This document shows positions 1 through 8,640 of a stretch of 14,566 nt of DNA, piece by piece. The stretch is from positions 1 to 14,566 of the forward strand of contig JADHZB010001934.1 of the NCBI GenBank assembly GCA_015657535.1, given 5' to 3'. The notes under the pieces are model-generated. The model searched no databases. It saw only the letters and a program-made list of their open reading frames with translations, and had not been told where the DNA came from. Position 1 is the stretch's first letter. Each line of letters begins with the position of its first letter. The translations under genes were made by a program, and so were the position numbers. Origin of the DNA: Nephromyces sp. MM_2019. Lineage: Eukaryota > Apicomplexa > Aconoidasida > Nephromycida.

Positions 1-378
1 ATACACACATATAATTATATATATATATATATATAAGTATTTTATTATATACAATTTCCTACACACACACACAGTTATATATATGTTAAGGTAATATATC
101 TACATACACACATATAATTATATATATATATATAAGTATTTTATTATATACAATTTCCTACACACACACACAGTTATATAAATATAAAGAAATTGAATAA
201 TTTTGGGATTAAAGAGGGTAGATTTGAAGTATTCAAATAGAAAAGGTGGTGTGTGGAAATGTGTGTGTGTATTGGTAAATGAGAGATGTATATTAAGAAT
301 GTGTGTGTGTGTGTGTATTGGTAAATAAGAGATGTATATTAAGAATGTGTGTGTGTGTGTGAGTACAAAATATTTAAC
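1..378. repeat. Tandem duplications in TG/CA/TA-rich DNA (probable intron of the PhoD-like gene)
   Basis: A block of about 80 bases starting at base 1 recurs from base 104 (period 103) with only a shortened TA run differing. A second duplication of 46 bases carries attggtaaatgagagatgta and its near copy, starting at 271 and 317. No CT dinucleotide (AG on the minus strand) occurs between about 181 and 380, so no minus-strand acceptor and hence no downstream exon can start there. No convincing coding segment is visible. Confidence 0.7.
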
Positions 379-445
379 CATTAACTGGGTATCCATAGCG
401 CGCTTGATCACCACACATAGTTTTTAAAAATTCATGATATTTTGG
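379..445 (-). CDS. PhoD-like gene, exon 4 (donor uncertain)
   Basis: The acceptor tgtatag ends at 446 and the frame is phase 0, reading PKYHEFLKTMCGDQARYGYP and VNG. It follows ...KFTE to give FTEPKYHEFLK, a plausible continuation. An in-frame TAA lies at 376-374, so the exon must end before it. The candidate donors are GTTAAA at 378 (phase 1, used here) and GTTAAT at 385 (phase 0). Neither is a strong consensus, so this is the least certain of the four exons. Confidence 0.55.
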
Positions 446-520
446 CTATACACACATACATATATATATATATGTATATATGTATGTATGTATATATATA
501 TGTATATATGTATGTATGTA

Positions 521-551
<31 letters not shown>

Positions 552-2814
552 GTAGGTGTAGGTATGTGTGTGTGTGTGTAGGTGTAGGTGTATGTATGTA
601 TGTGTGTATGTATGTATGTATGTGTGTAGGTGTGTAGGTGTATGTATGTATGTGTGTGTGTAGGTGTATGTATGTATGTGTGTGTGTAGGTGTAAGTGTA
701 GGTATGTATGTATATACATGTGTGTGTAGGTGAAGTTATATATGTATATATATGTGTGTGTGGATGTAGCTATAAGACTATATGTATGGTTGTTTGTAAG
801 TGTTGGTGTGTAGGTTGGTGTGTAAGGGCAGGTGTGTAGGTTTGTATGTGTGTGTATGTATTTATGTGTGTGTATGTATTTATGTGTGTGTATGTATTTA
901 TGTGTGTGTATGTATTTATGTGTGTGTATGTATTTATGTGTGTGTATGTATTTATGTGTGTGTATGTATTTATGTGTGTGTATGTATTTATGTGTGTGTA
1001 TGTATTTATGTGTGTGTATGTATTTATGTGTGTGTATGTATTTATGTGTGTGTGTGTCTGTATACATATATATATTGGTGTGTGTGTATGTGTGATTACC
1101 TCTGTAAATTTGTAGCGATATTTGGATAAAACATCATGCAACTTAAAATCTTCACAGCTCGATTGTGGTAATAAATTTAATTTACACAAACATTCTGATG
1201 TGTATATACACATTAATATAATGATAAATTTATAGTCAAATATATTATTGCATAAAAGTATATACACAAATCAGCCATATAATATTATATACATATTATA
1301 TATATGAATAGAGGCCTTTACTCTTACACAGGATGCTCAGATATTTTAAATTAGTTGTATATTTATTTGCTTCACACACACACATAATTTTAAAAAAATG
1401 TGTGTAGATAATGAACCAAATTTTAGAAATCTAAATGTGCATAGGGTTATGTGTTGATCTGGGGCTATGTGTGTGTAATAGGCCTGTGTATATGTATGTG
1501 TGGTTACATGTGTGTACGTATGGCTGTGTGTAAGGCTATAGCTTTGTGTGCATTTATGTAATTTTGTGTGTAAATATACCGTTGGATTGTATGTTGTAGG
1601 GGTCATAACAATTTTCATTTTGATCGTCAAGATAGCTGATCAACAATATAACGTAATTAGATAGAGGTAAAAATGTACACACATTTTGATACAAATTTTT
1701 TCTTGATATTTATTGAGTTTATACACATACACATGAGTTTATACACATACACACATTTTACAAAAAAAACATTTGAAATTAAGCAGCTGATTTTTATTTA
1801 TATATCCCACACACAATCAATCCCCAGCCTTAATAATTTAACACACATACCCATACCCTCTTTTTAAACACACACCCTATACATAAACCACACATATCAC
1901 CACATATGTATCCCCAACCCATATACACACACACATACACACATTCCACTACCATAACCCCACACACACACATTCATTTTCATCCCATGAACCTCCCCAC
2001 ACACACACACACATTCACCTCCCATGATCCCACACAAATGCACTCATTTTCATTCTCCNCACACACACATTCATTCCCATTCCCCACACAATCACACACA
2101 CTCAAACACACATTTCCCTCCCCCACACAATCACACACACACACAGCCACACATACTCAAACACACAATTCCCTCCCCCACACAATCACACACACACACA
2201 GTCACACACACTCAAACACACAATTCCCTCCCCCACACAATCACACACATACACACACCCAATTCTCTCCCCCACACAATCACATACACACATACACCTA
2301 ATTCCCTCCCCCACACACTCACACACACACACACCCATTTCCCTCTCCCACACACTCACACACACACACACCCATTTCCCTCTCCCACACAATCACACAC
2401 ACACACACCCAATTCCCTCCCCCACACAAACACATACACACATCCCCTTTCTCACACAAAATTTCCAGCCCATATCCACACATCAGGTTGGATATCATTC
2501 ACATATTTTGTCCACACATCTTGTTCAATTGTTTTGTAGAATTGGCTACCAAATGTAATTGTGTGTGCATTTGTTATATGGGGGGTAGTTTGTTGTAAAG
2601 TAAATTGAAAATTTGAAATTTTTATTAAAACATAAAATAGTGTTAAAATAGTTGTAAACGCAGAAAATAATGTAAAAAATAACAACCATCCAATTGAGAG
2701 AGTGTTTGTAAGCCTCTTTGTTGAATTTGGGTGTGAGTAATTAACTTCTTTTGAGTCTATATAATCTGGCATGTGTGTAGAGTGCACTTTATTGGTATTA
2801 GATGGATTTCCCAT
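379..2814 (-). CDS. PhoD-like metallophosphatase homologue, type II membrane protein, 5' part (3' end beyond base 1)
   Basis: Four exons (2814-2456, 1635-1580, 1194-1100, 445-379) join with matching phases (2, 1, 0) into about 193 residues. A basic N-terminal segment of about 39 residues is followed by one hydrophobic segment at about 40-64, then the start of a catalytic-type domain, so the domain should lie in the lumen or outside the cell. Residues 86-122 read ITFGSQFYK...PDVWIWAGNFVYLD, which fits the family pattern GSC...W..I....PD.fiWlGD.vY.D. Four further cysteines (129, 140, 142, 152) are typical of an exported domain. The last visible exon ends in PKYHEFLK...YPVNG, where the family usually reads PV.GT just before WDDHDYG; that motif would lie off the window. 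Known PhoD-type enzymes are phosphomono/diesterases with an iron-calcium site. Here the GSC cysteine is Gln91 and the GD aspartate is Asn118, so activity is doubtful. The family call rests on motif recall, not a search. Confidence 0.72.
446..1099. repeat. TATG/TG microsatellite intron with a perfect 18-base minisatellite
   Basis: This interval separates exons 4 and 3 of the minus-strand gene. From about 448 to 770 it is (TA)n and TATG/TGTA microsatellite with interspersed tgtgtaggtg. From 847 to 1044 it holds eleven perfect copies of tgtgtgtgtatgtattta. Because 18 is a multiple of three and the unit lacks stops in several frames, it gives long open frames on both strands that are not genes. 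Confidence 0.85.
847..1044. repeat. 18-base minisatellite, 11 perfect copies
   Basis: The unit tgtgtgtgtatgtattta is repeated without any visible mismatch, with unit ends at 864, 882, 900 and so on to 1044. It lies inside the third intron of the PhoD-like gene. Perfect identity suggests recent expansion or ongoing homogenisation. Confidence 0.95.
1100..1194 (-). CDS. PhoD-like gene, exon 3
   Basis: The acceptor acatcag ends at 1195. Two bases complete Glu139, then CLCKLNLLPQSSCEDFKLHD and VLSKYRYKFTE follow. The donor GTAATC starts at 1099, giving phase 0. The KYRYKF stretch resembles the family's Y..... segment that precedes the WDDHD motif. The exon supplies three cysteines. Confidence 0.66.
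1195..1579. other. Intron 2 of the PhoD-like gene (385 bases)
   Basis: On the minus strand it begins GTATAT and ends CAG. It is AT-rich, with scattered TGTG/CACA. Nothing else recognisable was seen. Confidence 0.6.
1580..1635 (-). CDS. PhoD-like gene, exon 2 (56-base small exon)
   Basis: A strong acceptor (a T/C-rich stretch ending ttgatcag) precedes base 1635. The exon supplies the base completing Val120 and then YLDDQNENCYDPYNIQSN. This continues WAGNFV from exon 1 into VYLD, as expected for the family's GD.VY.D. It ends with one base before the donor GTATAT at 1579 (phase 1). Both junction phases fit only in this reading. Confidence 0.72.
1636..2455. repeat. Intron 1 of the PhoD-like gene, with CA-rich degenerate minisatellite
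   Basis: On the minus strand this 820-base intron starts GTGAGA and ends in a T/C-rich tract plus CAG. On the plus strand about 2060-2440 contains roughly nine blocks of the type ttccctcccccacacaatc, separated by (CA)n stretches and spaced about 36-58 bases apart. There is one unresolved base (n) at 2059. Long open frames here encode only His/Thr/Ser/Pro low complexity and are not genes. Confidence 0.75.
2456..2814 (-). CDS. PhoD-like gene, exon 1
   Basis: The ATG at 2814-2812 is the first in frame after an upstream in-frame stop. It encodes residues 1-119 plus two bases, including the membrane segment (LSIGWLLFFTLFSAF...) and the FGSQ and WIWAGNF motifs. The donor GTGAGA begins at 2455 on the minus strand. 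Two bases (gt) are left over, giving phase 2. Codon composition is clearly less repetitive than the flanking TG/CA tracts. Confidence 0.75.
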
Positions 2815-2850
2815 GGTTTGTGTTTAGAGGGGTGGTGTGTGTGTGTAGGT

Positions 2851-2868
2851 GGGTGCGGGGAGGGTGGG
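2851..2868 (+). promoter_or_regulatory. Canonical G-quadruplex motif upstream of the PhoD-like start codon
   Basis: The plus strand reads GGGTGCGGGGAGGGTGGG: four G-runs of three or more with loops of 3, 1 and 1 bases. It lies 37 bases upstream of the minus-strand ATG, with the G-rich strand being the template strand for that gene. Short loops favour a stable parallel quadruplex. A regulatory role is inferred from position only. Confidence 0.6.
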
Positions 2869-3184
2869 TGTGTGTAGGTGGGGGTAGGATGTGTGTGGAG
2901 GGGTGTGTGTTTGGGATTTTAGGTGGACGGAGAAGGTGGGGTGTGAGCAGAGGTGTGAGGAGAACGGTGGGTGTGTTTGGAGTGGGAGGAGTGTACGGAT
3001 GTTTGCAAAGGGAAGAGGAGGACTGAAAGAGTGGTTATGTGTTGAAGTATGTGGAAGGGTGGTTGTGTGTGTGAGTGTGTGCCTAGTGGATGGGGTTAAG
3101 ACAGACAATAATGTCAACTATATTACTTGGAAATTGTAGCGTATTTATGTGCTGTGTTTGTGCTTGTGTATAAGTAAAGGAGTA

Positions 3185-3400
3185 AGGTTGTGTGCGCGCT
3201 TGTGAGCGCGTGTGTTTGCGTGTGTGAGTGGGTCGTTTTTTATTTTTCTACGTGTGTTAGTTATTGTTGATGCATTTGTGTAAGTGTGCGCGTGAGTGTA
3301 GATGTGTGTATTGCTGTGTATGTCTGTGTTTCAATGTGTGTGTGTGTATAGAGATTGTGTATGTGCGTGCGCGCGTACGTGTGCGCGTGTGTTTACTTGT
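3185..3400. repeat. Alternating purine-pyrimidine tract with GC/GT runs (Z-DNA candidate)
   Basis: Stretches such as gtgtgcgcgcttgtgagcgc and gtgcgtgcgcgcgtacgtgt alternate purine and pyrimidine almost without break within longer TG repeats. Such DNA is known to adopt the left-handed form under supercoiling. It sits in the divergent promoter region. Confidence 0.55.
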
Positions 3401-3669
3401 GTGGGTATGTATGTGTGTGTGATAGAGGGGGTGGGTGTGTGAGTTAAAGGAAGGTGGCCACATGTATAAGTTGCAAAGTTTGTGTATGGAAAGTAAGGAG
3501 TTAATTAATAGTATAGGTGCAGAGAAGTGTTAAAGTAGGTAATATATATTATGTTTTATAAGTATTATCTGCTGTTAGAATTAATAATTTCGTATGCGAA
3601 GGCTTATCAAAATATGATTAATGTTTGAATGAAATAGGTTTAATTAAATTAATAACAACAGTGAGGGAA

Positions 3670-3935
3670 TGTGTATGTTTGCATATTTGTGCGTTTGTAT
3701 GTGTGTGTGTAGAGTATGAGTGTGTATGTGTGTGTGGAGTATGTGTGTGTGTGTGTGTATGTGTGTGTGTGTGTATGTACTTGTGTGTTTTTATATATGT
3801 TTATGTTAATGCCTGTGTGTATGTGTTTGTGTGTGTATAATCTTGTGTGTGTCTGTGTAGGTGAGTGTGTGTAAGTATGTGTATGTGCTTGTGTGTGTCT
3901 GTCTGTTTGTGTGTGGCTGTGTGTTTGTTAGTATT
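3670..3935. repeat. TG microsatellite tract
   Basis: Near-continuous (TG)n with TATG and CTGTG interruptions. It ends abruptly at a unique AT-rich stretch near 3940. Open frames through it encode Val/Cys low complexity only. Confidence 0.85.
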
Positions 3936-4877
3936 TGTGCAAGGAGGCCTTAAATTTAAATATTGAAAAATTGAAGCATTTCGTGAGTAGTAAAAGTTTG
4001 CAAGTAAGTAAATAACATCTAGACTCTTCATTGATGTGTGTGTAAAGTGGTTGATGTTGTGCAATTGTTGATGTCTGTGTGTGTAACAATAGTATGTGTA
4101 CACTCATGTGCGGTGGGTGTGTGTTCATAAATATTTTTTGTTTATATGTTTGAGGTAGATATATAACTTGCACTAACCTAGTAAAGGTTTGTGTGTACAT
4201 TGCAATTAAATAATTTAGACATTAGGCATTCCCTTAAAGCATATACTTGAGTTACAAAGCAGAAGCACAATTTTACTTTTAGCTTATAACCATACCCATT
4301 ACACACATAATCCTTATCAAGTATATGTGTTTCGTCTCAAGTTTGAATCTATGCACACACAATTATGAGTATTTATTAACGTTTAGCTTTTGCTATCATA
4401 TATCTAATCTAGTACACATTTCAAATAATAGATTATAACTATAAAAACACACTAGAAAATTTGTAGCTTACTTACACACAATTACATTTTTTAAAAAACT
4501 AAATTCTTCGATCACAACTCAAACATATTATATTACACACATTTATATATTTGTTGGAAAATTAATTTCTATTTCGATACCAGAACTAGAAAATTAGTAT
4601 TATTCTCTTAAATTCACCAAGACTAAACTTAGTTAAATTTATAATATACATTTGCACAAAAGATATAAATGAATTTTATAAACATATAATGCATATTACA
4701 CATGTTATATCCCATCAATACACACATATCTAGACATTAAGACTCATCTATAATCTTACACACTCACGCATACTTTACATACATTCTACACTTTTTTTAC
4801 ACTCACTTTAAACACATACACACAGGCACACAATCATACAAAAGATCTCGAATTCAAGATACGAATAAATAGCTATT

Positions 4878-5134
4878 ATGAATCTGATTTACAAAATTTT
4901 TTTATATGTATGTATATACAAATTTAAATACATAATTTCCAAGGCAGAAAACAAGTGTTTGGAATTGGAAAATTTACACAAAAATATTGTGTGTAAAGAA
5001 AACATAAGAGATGATCAAACTGAAGTTAATAAGCTACAAAATGTCAAACCATTTATAAATGAAGATGGGAAATGTTGGGGGTATGAAAAAGCATGCAATG
5101 ATTGGGATAGGTATCGACCTACTGAATATTATAG
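4878..5134 (+). CDS. EOGT: EOGT exon 1
   Basis: Encodes residues 1-85 plus two bases, including the hydrophobic start, C..HKNIVCKENI and CWGYEKAC. The donor is GTAACT at 5135 (phase 2). The intrinsic GTATGT at about 4910 was not used as a donor because the resulting intron would be under 40 bases. The extreme N-terminus is the least certain part. Confidence 0.8.
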
Positions 5135-5393
5135 GTAACTATGCTTGTGGTTGATTGAATTGGTTATGTGTGTATTTTATATCTGTGTAAAATTTAAGTT
5201 TCGGAAGACTTAAACGTATTCATATGTGATACTTCTTTATAGCTAGATGTGTGGGTTTATATCTAAAAAGTTTTAAAGCAAGAATTCAAATATAGCTGTT
5301 TGTTCGTACATTAAACTTTTTTTAGAGAAGGTCTCGTATGTGTGTGTTTGTCTATATATATGTGTTCATTTTCAAAACAGAATTTCGTGTGTG

Positions 5394-5431
<38 letters not shown>

Positions 5432-8400
5432 GCTAATATTCTATATGAGTATACTAATTTACATAGCAACCTATGGCACTCTATAAGCTTGTATAAATTT
5501 TGCACAAAATTTGTATAATAAAGTTACTTATAGGTGTGTACTTATAGAAACATAGGCTGTGTCCAAATGTATTTAGAAATTTTTGCTTTAATTTAATTCA
5601 TTAAATCATAATATTCTGTATAATAAATCGGTTACTGGTAAAAATTATAATCAACTAACTTCAAATTAAATTTATTTTGAGGGTAAAAAATTGTGTATTT
5701 AGCATAATTTTTCTAGTGCATACAAGCACAAAACCACTTTTATATAAGTCAACACAACATATGCACATACAATTATGCCAAATAATAATGAAAATCAGAT
5801 TGTTTAGGAAAATAAGATTGCTGAGGTAAATCAGTTATTTGATAGGTTTGAAAAATTATTCAGAACCTTAAGACTCGGCGTTGGTGGGATTATAAGTAGT
5901 ACATGAATTGTGTTATAGTCTGTGTTTGCGTTAATAATTGTTTTTAAATGCACAAACCATATTAAATTATGTGTATGTAGAGATTATATATATATAATTG
6001 AGTACATTATAGTAGAATTGTTTTCAATTAGTATCTTACATAATGAATTGCTCGAAAATATTTATTTTGCTATAAATTATGCTGATTAATTGATCCGATC
6101 TGCTCTATATATTATTATACTATGTATTCAATATATTTAAAGTAGGCTGAACTAAATTTATTGAAGGACTAATGGTATTCTTAGAGCTTATAAAAGAGAG
6201 GAAAATTGATGAGCTAAATTATTTTGCTACTCAAATAAAATGTGTCTTAATATTGTAATAATCTTTATTCCAGGATGGTATTTGAAAAAATTGTTTGGGT
6301 AGCAAAATTAATGTGAGAAAGTGTGTGGATAAGTGGATTTGAGATTTTTTATATGCGAAAATAACAATAAATACTTTGATAAAATATAGTCTGTCTAATA
6401 GAAATTGAATGATCTCAAAATGATTTAAAAAAGGGTGAGAGATATAGATTGAGTGATTCCACTCAAGAGCATTACTAAGTATATAGTATGAACTGAGTAA
6501 ACATGAATTTTACCTCGAGTACTAGAATTTGAATGAAGTCAATTACAATGTTGTTCTAAAATGTAAATTAAAACCTAATGTTTTTATAGGTGTCATAAAA
6601 ATTCCAAGGAAGAAAGAATAAACTTTGGGTCAAACTTTGATTTCGATGGTTATATAGGGACTAGGAGAAAATCATTGGAAAAGTATTGCACCCCCAAAAA
6701 TGAATTTATGGCATCATCAGTGAACTGTACTGATCGTTACGAATACTGTGAGGCAAGTTGGTTAGTACTGGACTTGAGGGACCCACAATCACCAGCATTG
6801 GGTGGTCTATGCAACATTGAAAAAAACCTATCAGACTTGAAAACAACACATAATAAATTGAGAAATTGGGTAGATCAAATGATTGAATTTACAACTGTTT
6901 TCGATTTCAATTCAATAAATTCTTCTAGTGGTACTGATGCTAATAAAAAGAACTCAAAAACTGATAAGCAAGATTTTAAATATGATAAGTTTTTACTAGA
7001 AAACGCCCAGGTTGAAAACAAAAAGGACGCTCAAGTTGATACCCCAGATTTAAATGCATCTAACTTTAATGAGTTTTGTGATTTAGTGGTGGAAAATAAA
7101 ACAATTTTTACACAATTAGATGCAGGTGTAAATTTATTCCATCACATGTGTGACTTTTTCAATTTGTATTCAACTCAGCACATGTGGGATGAAAGTGGAG
7201 ATTTCACTAGAGACATCTTGATTATTAATTACAATCCACCGGATTTTAGGCCTTATGGTGATTTATTTAAAGACGTTTGGCCTGTTTTTAACTCTCAAGG
7301 GCTTACCAATGTCCGCAATTGGAAAAGTAAAAGGGTCTGTTTCAAGTCAGCCTACTTCTCTCTTTTACCTCGAATGTTGCCTGGCTTATTTTATACATAT
7401 TTCGAGAAGCCAAGATGTTATGGCTCAGGTTTAGTTTATGCATTTACAAGACATATTCTACATCGTTTAGGAATTAAATCTATAAAACAATATCCTAGAA
7501 AAAGCAAATTAAATTTAACTATGCTTGTGAGAGGTGACCCTTCTGTTAGTTCTAGCTCGGGACCCGGTCGTGATATACTCAATAAGGTAAAGTGTGAACA
7601 AATCAAACAAACTATATGGTTTACTCCTAAATAAGATATTGTTTGTACAAATCATATGCGTTATATATTCTACTCCTCAATATTTTTATGTGTGGGTAAA
7701 TCTTATACATGATTTTTACAACACACTAGCTAGTCATACTGTTTCAAACTCAACACATTTAAACATGTTAGATAATAAGCTGTTACATATATTATAGTCA
7801 TCAACTTAAACTTAGCTAAGAATTTATCATAATCTTTGCAAATACGTTTTCAAAATACATTGAAAAACACTATTACAGATATCCTATAGATTTTTATACA
7901 CATCTTAATATACATTTTAGATGTTTTGGGAAACAATTCTGTTAGTCTTACATAAATATGTATTCAAATATAATATTCCTAAAAAACTCAGTACTCGTTT
8001 TCTTATTCATGCACCATATAGCTATGCTTAACGTGTTTTAGAAAACTCCTAAAATTTCTGCTTCCAACAGACATAAATGTTTATATATGTATAAAGCATT
8101 TTGAAAGCTAAATTTGGTAGTTTTTTGACCCATCTTCGGCACAAAAACATATATTTATTGTTAACTTCCAAAAAAAAAATTCATAAAATTCTTGCTTAGG
8201 CTGAGTTAATGGATGCCTTGTCTAAACATCCTAGATTAGATGTAAAGTCAGTCAATTTTCATCCCAAAATTATGAATTTTACAGAGCAGCTTAGGATGAT
8301 ATCAAATACGAATATATTTGTAAGTATACATGGTGCAGGCCTCACACATATGCTTTTTTTGCCAGATAATTCTGTGGTATTTGAAATTTATGATTGTGGT

Positions 8401-8640
8401 GATGGTATGTACAAAGAGCTGGCTATAATGAGAGGTCTAAATTACTACACATGGCCAAGCAAAAATGAAGGAATTACAAAATATTTGCCCCAAAATCCAA
8501 AATATAACAATTCAGTAGAAGAAATTAATTCAAAATTTGTTGATTACACATTTTCTGTAGACATATTTATAGGTGTAGTTGATAAGATTGTCGATGATTT
8601 AGATACAGAGTTAGGATACTCTAAATTTGATGAGCTGTAA
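4878..8640 (+). CDS. EOGT: EGF domain-specific O-linked GlcNAc transferase (EOGT/AER61, GT61 family)
   Basis: Three exons (4878-5134, 6590-7586, 8200-8640) join in phase into 564 codons plus TAA; animal EOGT has about 527. Family members transfer GlcNAc from UDP-GlcNAc to Ser/Thr of EGF domains in the ER lumen. Visible landmarks are CWGYEKAC at 66-73, YCEAS...LDLRD at 138-149, GGLC at 157-160, LDAGVNLFHHMCDF at 262-275, YGDLFKDVWPVF at 308-319, KRVCFKSAYFSLLPRM at 333-348, HILHRLGI at 374-381, HGAGLTHMLFLP at 462-473 and a terminal FDEL at 561-564 acting as a KDEL-like retrieval signal. The N-terminus is hydrophobic and probably a signal peptide or anchor, though lysines interrupt it. An Asn/Ser/Lys-rich stretch at about 191-246 looks like an insertion. 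The position of the animal DYD motif reads SQG (321-323). The start is supported by an in-frame stop 12 bases upstream, although a small upstream exon cannot be excluded. Confidence 0.93.
5135..6589. other. EOGT intron 1 (1455 bases)
   Basis: GTAACT...TATAG. AT-rich, with weak TG content near the 5' end and a (TA)n run at about 5398-5426. No additional exon is needed, since the protein is continuous across it relative to the family. No internal gene was seen. Confidence 0.85.
6590..7586 (+). CDS. EOGT: EOGT exon 2
   Basis: The acceptor tttttatag ends at 6589. The first base completes Arg86 and Cys87 follows directly, preserving the family's cysteine spacing after CWGYE. The exon encodes residues 87-418 and ends ...GPGRDILNK before the donor GTAAAG at 7587 (phase 0). 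The open frame reads on to a stop at 7632-7634, but residues after Lys418 do not fit the family. Confidence 0.92.
7587..8199. other. EOGT intron 2 (613 bases)
   Basis: GTAAAG...TTAG, AT-rich with little repeat content. Nothing else recognisable was seen. Confidence 0.85.
8200..8640 (+). CDS. EOGT: EOGT exon 3, terminal
   Basis: The acceptor tgcttag ends at 8199. It opens with AELMDALSKHP, so ILNK joins AELMDAL, matching the family's ILN..EL..AL. It carries the conserved HGAGLTHMLFLP segment, Y.TWP and the final FDEL followed by TAA. Confidence 0.93.
   Translation, partial: AELMDALSKHPRLDVKSVNFHPKIMNFTEQLRMISNTNIFVSIHGAGLTHMLFLPDNSVVFEIYDCGDGMYKELAIMRGLNYYTWPSKNEGITKYLPQNPKYNNSVEEINSKFVDYTFSVDIFIGVVDKIVDDLDTELGYSKFDEL

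Larger units (their letters stand above)
2815..4877. other. Divergent intergenic region between the PhoD-like gene and EOGT
   Basis: The start codons of the two genes face away from each other, so both promoters should lie here. About 2815-3470 and 3670-3930 are TG-rich on the plus strand. The part nearest 2815 is also G-rich, and 3190-3400 includes alternating GC/GT runs. About 3940-4280 is unremarkable AT-rich DNA, and about 4280-4860 switches to CA-rich. No TATA box or transcription start could be assigned with confidence and no coding exon was found. Confidence 0.6.

Noticed and set aside
118..414. Minus-strand open frame as a further exon (KRAMDTQLMVKYF resembles a later family segment)
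   Set aside because: It overlaps exon 4 in another frame, and there is no minus-strand AG between about 181 and 380 to serve as an acceptor.
379..445. Reading GDQARYG in exon 4 as a degenerate WDDHDYG, which would mean a third lost catalytic motif
   Set aside because: Spacing fits better if YPVNG corresponds to the family's PV.GT, so WDDHDYG would begin in the next exon outside the window.
432..1267. Long open frames on both strands giving His/Tyr/Thr or Val/Cys/Tyr repeat proteins
   Set aside because: They are translations of TATG/TG microsatellite and the 18-base array, with no start context or non-repetitive core. The interval fits an intron of the minus-strand gene.
1906..2539. Plus-strand His/Thr/Pro-rich open frames
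   Set aside because: Low-complexity translation of the CA minisatellite, overlapping a better-supported minus-strand exon and intron.
7594..7797. Open frame after EOGT exon 2
   Set aside because: It lies in EOGT intron 2 and shows no conserved residues; the splice at 7586/8200 restores the family sequence exactly.
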